Notes under the pieces: model-generated
What the model was told of the DNA's origin: nothing
Database searches by the model: none
The model's input: only the letters and a program-made list of their open reading frames with translations
NCBI GenBank assembly: GCA_002419285.1
Contig: DIFU01000142.1
Location: 99,040 to 149,207, forward strand
Direction of reading: 5' to 3'
DNA from: Prolixibacteraceae bacterium UBA5740
GTDB taxonomy: Bacteria > Bacteroidota > Bacteroidia > Bacteroidales > Prolixibacteraceae
DNA length: 50,168 bases
Program-made: the position numbers and the translations under genes
Shown here: positions 18,537 through 26,887 of the stretch, piece after piece
How positions within the stretch are numbered: the stretch's first letter is position 1
Layout: every line of letters starts with the position of its first letter

Positions 18537-19451
18537 TTAGGATGGGTGAATTTCTCCCTGATACGGAAATGCACGGCCTTTGGGTGGAAGATAGTATACC
18601 CTGGGTTTGGTGCCCAGTTCTTCAAGCAGTGTGTAGCCAGCATTATCCCTGATTAAATTGCTGAAGCTAACCGTTTCACCAGTTGTGCCGTTAGTGACGG
18701 CATCCTCGTTCTGGTCTCCAAACCAGTATACGCTATTCGGACAAGCCGAAACGCACGAAGGAAGTTTGCCGTCACGAAGGCGGTCAGCACTGAAGAGACA
18801 TTTGGAAATGGTCCCTTTTTTTTGGGGCACATTCGCTTCAATATTATAGGTAACACCCACATATTTTTCAGAATCTCTTGGTTCAAGCCAGTTGAAAACA
18901 CGTGCAGAGTAAGGGCATGCCGCAATACAGAATCTGCAGCCTATGCAACGTTCATTGTCAATTAGCACAATTCCATCCTCTCTTTTAAAAGTGGCATTAA
19001 CCGGGCATACCTTCGTACATGGCGGGTTGTCGCAATGCATACAAGGTTTGGGCATATAATAGGGTGAGGTGTTTTCGGCATCCTTCATCTGCAGAACATT
19101 CATGTGATGCTGCTCGGGACGCAGTTGGTGATGTGTCTGGCATGCTTCCATACATTTCCTTGCATTACGGCAGCGGGCCAGGTCAATAACCATAACCCAT
19201 TTTCTGCCAGGAAGTCCGGCCCTGCCGCGCTTCTGGTTTTCAGTAAGTGATGGAATCTCAGCCGGAGTGAGGGAAGCCCTGTCAACCTCTACAAGTTCAC
19301 CGCTGGAGGTAAGAAGTTTTATTCTATCACCCTCCACCGCTTCAATCCTATTGCAGGAGCTCAGAAATCCGGCTGAGGCAGCCACGCCTGCTGAGGCAGC
19401 AGTTAACCCGGCCATTTTCAGGAAGTTCCTACGGGAATTCGCATTATTCAT
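18537..19451 (-). CDS. Tat-exported FeS-cluster protein (DmsB/ActB-C-terminus-like), probable lipoprotein
   Basis: This 304-residue protein begins with a twin-arginine signal (SRRNFLKMAG) that ends in LSSC (C33), a plausible lipobox. Four ferredoxin motifs follow. Motif II (C137, C140, C145, C149) and III (C169, C172, C175, C179) are complete. Motif I is C94-x2-A97-x2-C100-x3-C104 and motif IV is C218-x2-S221-x11-C233-x3-C237, so each lacks its second cysteine. In this fold motifs I and IV share two clusters, which therefore may be [3Fe-4S] or have unusual ligands. It should lie on the periplasmic side and take electrons from the NrfD protein. It is the first gene of the cbb3 operon; the ATG fits the Tat signal. 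Confidence 0.9.
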   Translation of the reverse strand: MNNANSRRNFLKMAGLTAASAGVAASAGFLSSCNRIEAVEGDRIKLLTSSGELVEVDRASLTPAEIPSLTENQKRGRAGLPGRKWVMVIDLARCRNARKCMEACQTHHQLRPEQHHMNVLQMKDAENTSPYYMPKPCMHCDNPPCTKVCPVNATFKREDGIVLIDNERCIGCRFCIAACPYSARVFNWLEPRDSEKYVGVTYNIEANVPQKKGTISKCLFSADRLRDGKLPSCVSACPNSVYWFGDQNEDAVTNGTTGETVSFSNLIRDNAGYTLLEELGTKPRVYYLPPKGRAFPYQGEIHPS

Positions 19452-19780
19452 GAGTTGATTTGTTTGTTGGTTTTTTGCTTTTCTCTTTTTTACCCGACGT
19501 TTCAGGAATCATAAATGGATCCATTTAAGCCCCGAAATAAAAGACAAAAGAATCTTAAATGTCTTACTGTCAGGAGTTTCAGAATCAAAATTAGAATAAT
19601 TTTAATTTGATAAACTGTATTCAGAGATTTTATCCATAAATTGATCACGCTAAAACCGGTAAACAGAGTAATCTTTTCTGGATGAATTTTGTTGATTTGT
19701 TGAATAGGACAAAAAGATCTTATTTTGATGGAAATATTCAGTTTTCCATGGAAGGCTGAAGTTTTTTTGATTTATTTATC
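19452..19780. promoter_or_regulatory. Divergent control region between the cbb3 and caa3 operons
   Basis: These 329 bases separate the two oxidase operons. On the minus strand TAATTTTG (19593 to 19586) is a full match to TAnnTTTG and would give a leader of about 130 bases to the FeS gene. On the plus strand a TTG (19697-19699) lies 20 bases before TTATTTTG (19720-19727), a seven-of-eight match, with a leader of about 45 bases to sco. The region is AT-rich. I saw a TTGAT half site at 19640-19645 or nearby but no full FNR/CRP palindrome, so oxygen control here is unproven. Confidence 0.45.
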
Positions 19781-20599
19781 ATGTCGTTTAACGCCAATAC
19801 CATGACAACTCATAAAAAGAGAATTGAAGAGGTCAGTTTATTATTTCTGTTTCTGTTGTTTATGCCGTTTCTTGCTTCCCCCCAAGACGTCATAAACCCT
19901 GTTGATGATGTTGAAATCGGTGTCGTGGAGCATTTGGATGAGTTTCTTCCCGACAGTATCATGTTGATCAATGAGAAAAATGAAATGGTTTTTCTTAACG
20001 ACTTGATTGATAAACCCACAGTTCTCAATTTTGTATATTACCGTTGCCCGGGTATCTGTAGCCCGCTTATGGAAGCCATTGCAGGGGTAATGGATAAATC
20101 GGAGCTTGAGGTTGGAAAGGACTACCAGGTTTTGACCATCAGTTTTGATCCGCGCGAGACCATTGACCTGGGCATCCGGAAAAAAGAGAATTACCTTAAC
20201 CTGATGACCCGTCGAGATGAGGCAGCCAAGGGATGGCATTTTTTCGTGAGCGATAGTGCCAGTATTGTCAGAATCACTGAAGCAGTAGGTTTTAAGTATA
20301 AGCGGACTGGCAATGATTATTTGCATGCGGCTTCCGTGACCGTGGTCAGTCCTGATAAAAAAATAGTCAGGTATCTGAATGGCATGTATTATATGCCATT
20401 TGAGTGGAAGATGGCGATCATTGAAGCTTCCCAGGGCAAATCGGGGCCAACCCTCAATCGTGTTTTAAGGTATTGCTATGCCTATGATCCTATAGGCCAG
20501 ACTTATGTCATGAATTTTACAAAGGTTGGCGGAATTCTTATACTTTTCTTCGCTGCGATCTTTTTAGCATTTTTGTTGTTAAAACCAAAAAATAGATAA
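19781..20599 (+). CDS. sco: SCO1/SenC/PrrC family copper chaperone
   Basis: The 272-residue protein has an N-terminal hydrophobic export segment, a thioredoxin-like SCO domain with C89-x3-C93 (in YRCPGICSP) and the third copper ligand H182 (in YLHAASV), and a C-terminal membrane helix. SCO proteins deliver copper to, or reduce, the CuA site of subunit II of heme-copper oxidases. It is the first gene of the caa3 operon, 21 bases before ctaD, and subunit II with a CuA site is encoded four genes on. An alternative ATG at 19802 would shorten the N-terminus by seven residues and keep the signal segment. The C-terminal anchor is as in SCO proteins of related bacteria. Confidence 0.93.
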   Translation: MSFNANTMTTHKKRIEEVSLLFLFLLFMPFLASPQDVINPVDDVEIGVVEHLDEFLPDSIMLINEKNEMVFLNDLIDKPTVLNFVYYRCPGICSPLMEAIAGVMDKSELEVGKDYQVLTISFDPRETIDLGIRKKENYLNLMTRRDEAAKGWHFFVSDSASIVRITEAVGFKYKRTGNDYLHAASVTVVSPDKKIVRYLNGMYYMPFEWKMAIIEASQGKSGPTLNRVLRYCYAYDPIGQTYVMNFTKVGGILILFFAAIFLAFLLLKPKNR

Positions 20600-20620
20600 T
20601 TAGAACTAAACACATTTCTT

Positions 20621-22234
20621 ATGCAGGAAGCACAATCAGCATTGCAGGCAAGTTATCTGCACCATCAGGGCAGGTATAAAGGATTGCTGGGGTGGATATT
20701 CTCCACCGACCATAAGCGAATTGGCCTGTTGTACCTCTATTCTATTACTACCATGTTTGTGGTGGGATTGTTACTCGGCCTTGCCATGAAATTTGAATTG
20801 CTGGCACCGGGGAAAACTATTATGGAAGCCAGGGATTACAACGCCACTTTCACTGTACATGGGGTTATCATGATTTTTATGATCGTGATACCCGGACTGC
20901 CGGCGGTATTTGGTAATTTTTTGCTACCCTTGATGATCGGGGCTCCCGATGTGGCTTTTCCAAAGATCAACCTTTTGTCATGGTGGTTTTATGTAGCCGG
21001 GGTTTTTCTGGTATTGGCTGCTCTCCTCTTTGGCTCCGGAACTCCGGATACAGGTTGGACATTCTATGCCCCTTATAGTTTTAAGACGGGGACGAATATG
21101 TTGCCTGCGATTTTTGGGGCATTCGTTTTAGGATTTTCCTCAATTCTTACGGGTTTGAATTTTATCGTGACCATTCACAGGATGCGTGCGCCGGGGATGA
21201 AATGGATGAAAATGCCCATGTTTGCATGGACTCTCTACGGAACTGCCTGGATACAGTTGCTGGCCACTCCGGTTGTAGGGATTACCCTTGTTTTGGTTGC
21301 TCTTGAAAGGATATTTGGTATAGGTGTCTTTGACCCGGCACTGGGAGGTGACCCTATTTTATACCAGCACTTGTTCTGGATCTATTCGCATCCTGCCGTT
21401 TATATCATGATTTTGCCTGCAATGGGGGCTGTTTCAGAGGTGATTCCCACCTTTTCCCAAAAACATATTTTTGGGTACAAGGCTCTGATTATTTCAACCA
21501 TGGCCATTGCCTTTGTCGGTTATCTGGTTTGGGGGCACCACATGTTCACAGCCGGAATGAGTGGCACTGCCCAATATGCCTTTTCCTTACTGACCTTTTT
21601 GGTGGCTATACCCAGTGCGATCAAGGTATTTAATTGGATTTCAACTATGTATAAGGGGTCAATTAACCTGAAGACACCCTTCTACTGGGCTTCCTCTTTC
21701 ATTTTTATATTTATGATTGGTGGCTTCACCGGTTTGGTACTTGGTTCTCTTGCCACCAACGTGCACCTTCATGATACTGCATTTGTGGTCGCGCATTTCC
21801 ATTATATCGTATTTGGAGGTGTAAGTTTCTCCTTTTTTGCCGCCATCCATTACTGGTTCCCGAAAATATATGGCCGCATGTACGATGAGCATTGGGCCAA
21901 AGTTGGCTGGATCATGTTTTTCATAGGTTTTGTTTCGTTATATACCCCCATGTTTTACCTTGGAATGAAAGGTATGCCTCGCAGGTATTATGACTATTTG
22001 CCCGAATATCATGGTGCGAATATTCTCAGCACCTTTGGTTCCTGGATTCTGGCTATGGGCTTTCTGGTTATCGTGGTTAATCTGGTTCGCTCCGCCCGAA
22101 AGGGGGAGATCGCTGTTGCCAATCCATGGAAAGGAAAGACATTGGAATGGACCGTTCCATCACCGCCACCATTCGAGAATTTCAAGGAAATTCCTGTTGT
22201 CGGAGAGAAAGACGGACCTTATAACTACGAGTAA
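20621..22234 (+). CDS. ctaD: Cytochrome c oxidase subunit I, caa3 type
   Basis: The 537-residue protein has twelve predicted membrane helices and the full set of ligands: TVHGVIMIFM for the low-spin heme, YSHPAVYIMILP for CuB and the cross-linked Tyr, WGHHMFTAGM for the two other CuB histidines, and LHDTAFVVAHFHYI for the heme a3 and heme a histidines. The YSHP form, without the Glu of HPEVY, marks a type A2 heme-copper oxidase. It reduces oxygen with electrons from the CuA subunit. Subunits III, IV and II follow in that order, which differs from the common II-I-III-IV order. Confidence 0.96.
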   Translation: MQEAQSALQASYLHHQGRYKGLLGWIFSTDHKRIGLLYLYSITTMFVVGLLLGLAMKFELLAPGKTIMEARDYNATFTVHGVIMIFMIVIPGLPAVFGNFLLPLMIGAPDVAFPKINLLSWWFYVAGVFLVLAALLFGSGTPDTGWTFYAPYSFKTGTNMLPAIFGAFVLGFSSILTGLNFIVTIHRMRAPGMKWMKMPMFAWTLYGTAWIQLLATPVVGITLVLVALERIFGIGVFDPALGGDPILYQHLFWIYSHPAVYIMILPAMGAVSEVIPTFSQKHIFGYKALIISTMAIAFVGYLVWGHHMFTAGMSGTAQYAFSLLTFLVAIPSAIKVFNWISTMYKGSINLKTPFYWASSFIFIFMIGGFTGLVLGSLATNVHLHDTAFVVAHFHYIVFGGVSFSFFAAIHYWFPKIYGRMYDEHWAKVGWIMFFIGFVSLYTPMFYLGMKGMPRRYYDYLPEYHGANILSTFGSWILAMGFLVIVVNLVRSARKGEIAVANPWKGKTLEWTVPSPPPFENFKEIPVVGEKDGPYNYE

Positions 22235-22254
22235 TCTAACGAAATCTGCTATAT

Positions 22255-22875
22255 ATGGAAAGCACACATCATGCGCACCATTTACCCTACGATGCTGAGG
22301 CGTCGAAGATCGGAATGTGGTTATTTATATTCACGGAATTGTTGCTTTTCGGAGGTATGTTCATTGTTTATTCGGTATACCGATACCTGAATCCTGAAGC
22401 ATTCCATCTGGCCGGCGAAGAGTTAAATACCTTTATCGGAGCGGTCAACACAGTCATTCTTCTTGTTAGCAGTATGACCATCGCCATGTCAACCTCTGCT
22501 ATTCAGAAGAACGATATCCGTCTTACGAATATCTTATTGGGAATCACCTTGATTCTGGCAGTTGTGTTTCTGTTCAACAAATATTTTGAATGGAGTGCCA
22601 AGTTCTCGCATGGCATTTATCCGGGATCACAGGAGATGCTGGGCACAATGAGCCAAGGTGAAATTTTGTTTTTTGGTCTCTATTTCGTAATGACAGGTTT
22701 GCATGCATTACATATCCTGGTGGGTATTGCGCTGATTACTTGGACAATGATTGAGTTGAAACAGAAAAAGATTCACCATGAAAAGTATGATCTTCTCGAA
22801 AACAGTGGATTATACTGGCATTTAGTTGACCTTATCTGGATTTTCCTTTTCCCGTTGTTTTATCTTATTCACTAA
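22255..22875 (+). CDS. ctaE: Cytochrome c oxidase subunit III
   Basis: The 206-residue protein has five predicted membrane helices, as in the short bacterial CtaE/CyoC form, and ends in the diagnostic YWHLVDLIWIFLFPLFYL. The early motif FTELLLFGGMF holds the conserved Glu. Subunit III stabilises the catalytic core and proton uptake. It starts 20 bases after ctaD and is followed 11 bases later by ctaF. Confidence 0.95.
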   Translation: MESTHHAHHLPYDAEASKIGMWLFIFTELLLFGGMFIVYSVYRYLNPEAFHLAGEELNTFIGAVNTVILLVSSMTIAMSTSAIQKNDIRLTNILLGITLILAVVFLFNKYFEWSAKFSHGIYPGSQEMLGTMSQGEILFFGLYFVMTGLHALHILVGIALITWTMIELKQKKIHHEKYDLLENSGLYWHLVDLIWIFLFPLFYLIH

Positions 22876-22886
22876 ACCATACCGGC

Positions 22887-23171
22887 ATGTCAAACGAAAA
22901 ACATCATATAGTACCTTATCATGTGTATGTGGTAATCCTCGGAGCGTTGCTTATACTCACCTTTGCCTCCATCGGTATCACCAGCATTGAACTTGGAAGT
23001 CTGACTGTGGCGGCAGCTCTGTTTTTTGCTGTCATCAAAACATACCTTGTGCTGATCTATTTTATGCACCTTAAATATGATAAACCCTACATCGGGATAA
23101 TGGTAGGAGCTGTTTTCCTGCTTTTCATTGTGGTTATTATCATTACATTCTTGGATTATTTATACAGGTAG
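22887..23171 (+). CDS. ctaF: Cytochrome c oxidase subunit IV (CtaF-like)
   Basis: A 94-residue protein with three predicted membrane helices; the segment VLIYFMHLKYDKPYIG is typical of the prokaryotic subunit IV family (COX4_pro). The subunit has a structural role. It lies between ctaE and ctaC, 4 bases before the latter start. Confidence 0.9.
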   Translation: MSNEKHHIVPYHVYVVILGALLILTFASIGITSIELGSLTVAAALFFAVIKTYLVLIYFMHLKYDKPYIGIMVGAVFLLFIVVIIITFLDYLYR

Positions 23172-23175
23172 AGCT

Positions 23176-24123
23176 ATGTACAATACGGAAATAACACAAG
23201 CCTCCAATTTTGTAAAAGGCGTCGATTCGGCTTTTATGGTGATCATGGGAATTTCATTTGTCTTCCTGCTTGGGTTGACAGTTGTCATGATCTATTTTAT
23301 ATATAAATACAACCGAAAAAGGCATCCGAAGGCCGTGCAGATGGAAGGCAGTACCCGCCTTGAGATCATTTGGACACTGGTACCTCTTGCACTTACCATG
23401 GTGATGTTCTATTATGGATGGGCTGGCTGGAAGCCAATGGGTAAAGCGCCAAAGGATGCCATGGAAATTACGGTGGTTGGTCGTATGTGGAACTTTATTT
23501 TTGAATACGAGAATGGCCGTAAGACCGATACCCTTTACCTTCCAAAGGATAAGGCCATCAAACTCAACCTGAAGTCTATGGATGTTATCCACAGTGTCTA
23601 TATACCGGCCTTCAGGGTGAAACAGGATATGGTTCCCGGAAAGAAGGATAACTTCATGTGGTTTATTCCACAGCGGGAAGGTACCTACGAATTATACTGC
23701 ACTGAGTATTGCGGATTGAATCACTCCTATATGTTTAACTATGTGAAAGTGGTCGAGGATAGTGTTTTCAATACCTGGTACACAGATACAACCATGGCCG
23801 TGGCATCTGCTGAATTGGAATCTCCTGTAGCTGCAGGTCGCAGGATCATGCAAAATATCGGTTGTTTTGCTTGTCACTCGGTCGATGGTGGCAAACTTGT
23901 CGGGCCAACCTTTAAGGGATTATACGGGCATACCGTAAATGTGACAACCAATGGGCAGAAACGTGAAGTCGTTGCGGATGATGAATACATCCGGAGAGCA
24001 ATATATGATCCCAATGCTGACTTGGTTGACGGCTTTGGCCGTGGATTAATGCTATCATACAAGGACCAATTGTCTGATGATGATGTAACTCTGATAATTG
24101 AATATTTGAAAACATTGCAATAA
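23176..24123 (+). CDS. ctaC: Cytochrome c oxidase subunit II with fused cytochrome c domain (caa3)
   Basis: The 315-residue protein has two membrane helices (about residues 18-44 and 62-82), a cupredoxin domain with CuA ligands H139, C175, E177, C179, H183 and M186, and a C-terminal cytochrome c domain with C230-x2-C233-H234. This makes it a caa3-type subunit that takes electrons from the cytochrome pool. I chose the ATG at 23176 (MYNTEITQASNF), 4 bases after ctaF; a longer frame from 23128 overlaps ctaF by 44 bases and adds no family sequence. The late position of subunit II in the operon is uncommon. Confidence 0.95.
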   Translation: MYNTEITQASNFVKGVDSAFMVIMGISFVFLLGLTVVMIYFIYKYNRKRHPKAVQMEGSTRLEIIWTLVPLALTMVMFYYGWAGWKPMGKAPKDAMEITVVGRMWNFIFEYENGRKTDTLYLPKDKAIKLNLKSMDVIHSVYIPAFRVKQDMVPGKKDNFMWFIPQREGTYELYCTEYCGLNHSYMFNYVKVVEDSVFNTWYTDTTMAVASAELESPVAAGRRIMQNIGCFACHSVDGGKLVGPTFKGLYGHTVNVTTNGQKREVVADDEYIRRAIYDPNADLVDGFGRGLMLSYKDQLSDDDVTLIIEYLKTLQ

Positions 24124-24129
24124 GTATTT

Positions 24130-24996
24130 ATGAAACTTAAGGAGGCTTTCCGAATTGCTCTCGAATTGGGTAAAATAAGAATATCATTACCGGTGGCTCT
24201 TTCGGCCATGGCAGGGTATGTTTTGATGCATGGCACTATCGGTATGTCAGGGTGGATGCTTGGATTGGGTGTCTTATTGGTTTCTTGCGCATCGTCAGCC
24301 ATAAACCACATACAGGAACGGGACATTGACCGTTTGATGCCTCGCACGATGAACCGCCCACTTCCCTCGGGCAGGATCTCTGTCCAAAACGCCGTTTATC
24401 TCACTGCCCTTTTCCTTATTGCAGGCTCGGCCATCCTCTGGTTTTTCTTTTCGCCATTGACGGTATTGGTTAGTTGGGTAACCTTGATCTCCTATAACCT
24501 GATCTATACTCCTCTGAAAAAAGTTACGGCATTTGCGGTTGTTCCCGGGTCACTGACTGGTGCCCTTCCTCCATTTATTGGATGGGTGGCAGCCGGTGGA
24601 GCGTTAATGGATACGTCAATATTACTGGTGGGATTGTTCTTCTTTATTGGTCAAATACCGCATTTTTGGCTGTTACTGCTGATGTTTGGCGAACAATATT
24701 CACTGGCTGGCCTGCCAACACTGAATAAAATATTCACGCCAGTCCAAATAAAGCGGATATCATTTGTTTGGATACTGACAACACTTGCAAGTGCTTTGCT
24801 GGTAACAGGATTTGTACTGACAAACACAATCCTGATGTTTATCATTCTGGCTTACATTTTCTTTCTGATGTTTTCGCTGGTTTTCCGTTTTCTGTTGCAG
24901 ACTGAATTTCATCCGCTACCCGCTTTTTATCGTTTGAATATTCTCTATCTGCTGATGATGTTTATCCTGATGGCCGAAGGACTGATCAGTGTCTGA
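24130..24996 (+). CDS. ctaB: Protoheme IX farnesyltransferase (heme O synthase)
   Basis: The 288-residue protein of the UbiA family has about eight membrane helices and the prenyl-diphosphate motif NHIQERDIDRLMPRTMNRPL (about residues 59-78). It converts heme B to heme O using farnesyl diphosphate, the first step to heme A for the caa3 oxidase. It begins 6 bases after ctaC and closes the operon. The heme A synthase gene (ctaA) is not in the window. Its last 11 bases overlap the 3' end of the ppx/gppA gene on the other strand. Farnesyl diphosphate would come from the mevalonate pathway encoded next door. Confidence 0.94.
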   Translation: MKLKEAFRIALELGKIRISLPVALSAMAGYVLMHGTIGMSGWMLGLGVLLVSCASSAINHIQERDIDRLMPRTMNRPLPSGRISVQNAVYLTALFLIAGSAILWFFFSPLTVLVSWVTLISYNLIYTPLKKVTAFAVVPGSLTGALPPFIGWVAAGGALMDTSILLVGLFFFIGQIPHFWLLLLMFGEQYSLAGLPTLNKIFTPVQIKRISFVWILTTLASALLVTGFVLTNTILMFIILAYIFFLMFSLVFRFLLQTEFHPLPAFYRLNILYLLMMFILMAEGLISV

Positions 24997-25900
24997 TCAT
25001 TTCCCACAATACTCCTTCCCTTAAAGAATAACCGGTCTGTACGATTTTGTCAATACCTGTGTGATTCATCAATGTCCGGGCCAGAATCAAGGCTGGCACG
25101 ATCAGTTCGGTGCGAACCAAATCCATTCCTTTCATTAAAACCCTTTCGGAAGTAGTTGATTGTATGATCTTTTGATATACGCTTTCAAACTCCCCAATAG
25201 AAACCTGTTTCTGGATCCTGAATACCTCTTCCGGGTCAGTGCCATCAAGGACGTCTGTCAATGTATTAAAAGCTCCTGAACATCCAATCAAGGTTTTTAC
25301 CCCGTACTGGCGGCATTGCAGAATTGCTTCGCGATGTACTTCCAGAAAATGTTCTTCAAGCGCCACGATCTCCTGGTTTGAAACCGGATCAGAGATTGGA
25401 AACTGACTAATAATCCTCGACATTCCGGCCGGAAAACTAAACCGCCAAAGGAGAGAGCCATCTTCACTGATAATCACTTCGTTGCTTCCACCTCCAATGT
25501 CGAGAATAACGGATGGTTCGGGTAAGGTTCCAAGTGCAAGCCTGACGCCTTGGTAAATTAAATCAGCCTCTCTTTCGCCAACTATAACCTCGACATCAAT
25601 CCCTTCTGACTCTTTGATGGCATCGGTCAGCTCGTAGCGATTGATTGCCTGCCTTACTGCGGAAGTGGCAATAATTCGGATATTATCTGCGCACCACTTT
25701 CTGGAGGTTCTGACTTGTCGGGTAACTGCAGCACATGCACGCGCAATAGCAGCATTACTGATGATATTTTCAGCAATTTGACGGTCTCCCAATCTCACAT
25801 ATTCCTTCCCTTGATAGAGGATATCTACATTTTGTTCCTCCAAGCGAGCTACCACCAGATTACTGGTGTTTGTGCCCAAATCAATTACTGCAATAATCAC
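24986..25900 (-). CDS. ppx: Ppx/GppA family exopolyphosphatase or guanosine pentaphosphatase
   Basis: The 304-residue protein has the sugar-kinase/Hsp70-like phosphate motifs IAVIDLGTNTSNLVV at the start and ILDIGGGSNEV in the middle, plus IIATSAVRQAINRYE. It is the short form without the C-terminal HD-like domain of long Ppx. It removes terminal phosphate from polyphosphate or pppGpp; sequence alone does not tell which. The start appears to be GTG at 25900, because an in-frame stop lies 3 codons upstream and no ATG is available. It lies 52 bases after the mevalonate kinase gene and could be read with it or from its own promoter at 25928-25935. Confidence 0.9.
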   Translation of the reverse strand: MIIAVIDLGTNTSNLVVARLEEQNVDILYQGKEYVRLGDRQIAENIISNAAIARACAAVTRQVRTSRKWCADNIRIIATSAVRQAINRYELTDAIKESEGIDVEVIVGEREADLIYQGVRLALGTLPEPSVILDIGGGSNEVIISEDGSLLWRFSFPAGMSRIISQFPISDPVSNQEIVALEEHFLEVHREAILQCRQYGVKTLIGCSGAFNTLTDVLDGTDPEEVFRIQKQVSIGEFESVYQKIIQSTTSERVLMKGMDLVRTELIVPALILARTLMNHTGIDKIVQTGYSLREGVLWEMIRH

Positions 25901-25927
25901 CTGCTTTTAATCTATTAAATTTATGAG

Positions 25928-25935
25928 CAAATATC
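25928..25935 (-). promoter_or_regulatory. Candidate -7 box for ppx/gppA
   Basis: On the minus strand GATATTTG matches the Bacteroidota -7 consensus TAnnTTTG in all but one or two positions, and would place a transcript start about 22 bases before the GTG at 25900. No clear -33 TTG is visible. It would let ppx be expressed apart from the mevalonate genes. Confidence 0.3.
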
Positions 25936-25952
25936 AGGAATGAATTTTTGAT

Positions 25953-26885
25953 TTAATAATTGGTATTTACGCCTTCATCCGCGAACAAAAATATGGGTTT
26001 CGTTGGGAATTTGGTTTTCATCCACAGTCCTTCTCTCTGTTCAGTCACAAACCCCAACATGAAACCTCCGCCTCCTGAACCGCAGAGTTTGAGAAAGTAT
26101 TCTTTTTGGGAAAGTCCGGCATCAATTAACTTTCGAAAAGGTTCAGGAATCATTGGATTGAACAAGGTTCTCTGGAGTTGCGAAATCGTTTTCACAGCTT
26201 CCTGAAAAACGCTTGTCTGGCCATTCATCAATGCTTCTATGGCCCGGTTTACAGCTGGAATATAGGCTTGGTGTATATTAGATGCATAGTTGGTATCTTG
26301 CATTTGAGCCCTGAACCAAGTGACAAATCCTTCTGTTTTTCCTATTTCTCCGGTGTCTGCAAGAAAGACTTTTGCTTTTTTAATCAAGGCTTTCCATTCA
26401 ACCCCTGTAGTTATTGATACTTTTCCATTTTTTCCAATCAATACAGGTTCATTCGCAAATGAAACCAAAGGATCAAGTCCCGAACTTGTTCCATGAAAAT
26501 AACTTTCCATGGATGCCAACCTTAATCGGAGATCTGACACCGGGATGGAAGAATCTTGCCTGCCATATCTGTCATAAACCGCTGCCGTTAAAGCCCCTGA
26601 GCTGCCCAACCCGTATCCCTGGGGAATATTTGAATTAAAACACAATCCTTGATTGATTTCTTCTTCAAATCGATGAACGTCAATGTATGGGAAGCGATTA
26701 GTATTTTCTTTTAGGAAGGTACAGAATTTTAAGAGTTGCAGTCCTGATTCCCTTGCCTCGTTAGGAGCCGTATCCTGATGACTCAGGTGACCTGAATAGG
26801 TTGAATAAGGCACTGCCAGAGCCATGGATCCTTCAAGGATACTGTATTCTCCGAAAAGCAGGATTTTGGCGGGGAATGATTTCAT
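25953..26885 (-). CDS. mvk: Mevalonate kinase (GHMP kinase family)
   Basis: The 310-residue protein opens with FPAKILLFGEYSILEGSMALAV, the GHMP motif 1 that in mevalonate kinases binds substrate, has the phosphate-binding motif PQGYGLGSSGALTAAV near residue 88, and motif 3 KLCGSGGGGFMLG near the end. It phosphorylates mevalonate to 5-phosphomevalonate. It is the last of five mevalonate genes, starting 2 bases after mvaD. The two other GHMP proteins in the run are assigned to the later steps, which makes mevalonate kinase the best fit here, but activity of each should be tested. Confidence 0.85.
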   Translation of the reverse strand: MKSFPAKILLFGEYSILEGSMALAVPYSTYSGHLSHQDTAPNEARESGLQLLKFCTFLKENTNRFPYIDVHRFEEEINQGLCFNSNIPQGYGLGSSGALTAAVYDRYGRQDSSIPVSDLRLRLASMESYFHGTSSGLDPLVSFANEPVLIGKNGKVSITTGVEWKALIKKAKVFLADTGEIGKTEGFVTWFRAQMQDTNYASNIHQAYIPAVNRAIEALMNGQTSVFQEAVKTISQLQRTLFNPMIPEPFRKLIDAGLSQKEYFLKLCGSGGGGFMLGFVTEQREGLWMKTKFPTKPIFLFADEGVNTNY

Positions 26886-26887
26886 GG

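Noticed and set aside
19452..19780. FNR/CRP-type operator between the oxidase operons
   Set aside because: Only a TTGAT half site is present; the second half does not fit TTGAT-N4-ATCAA, so I make no claim.
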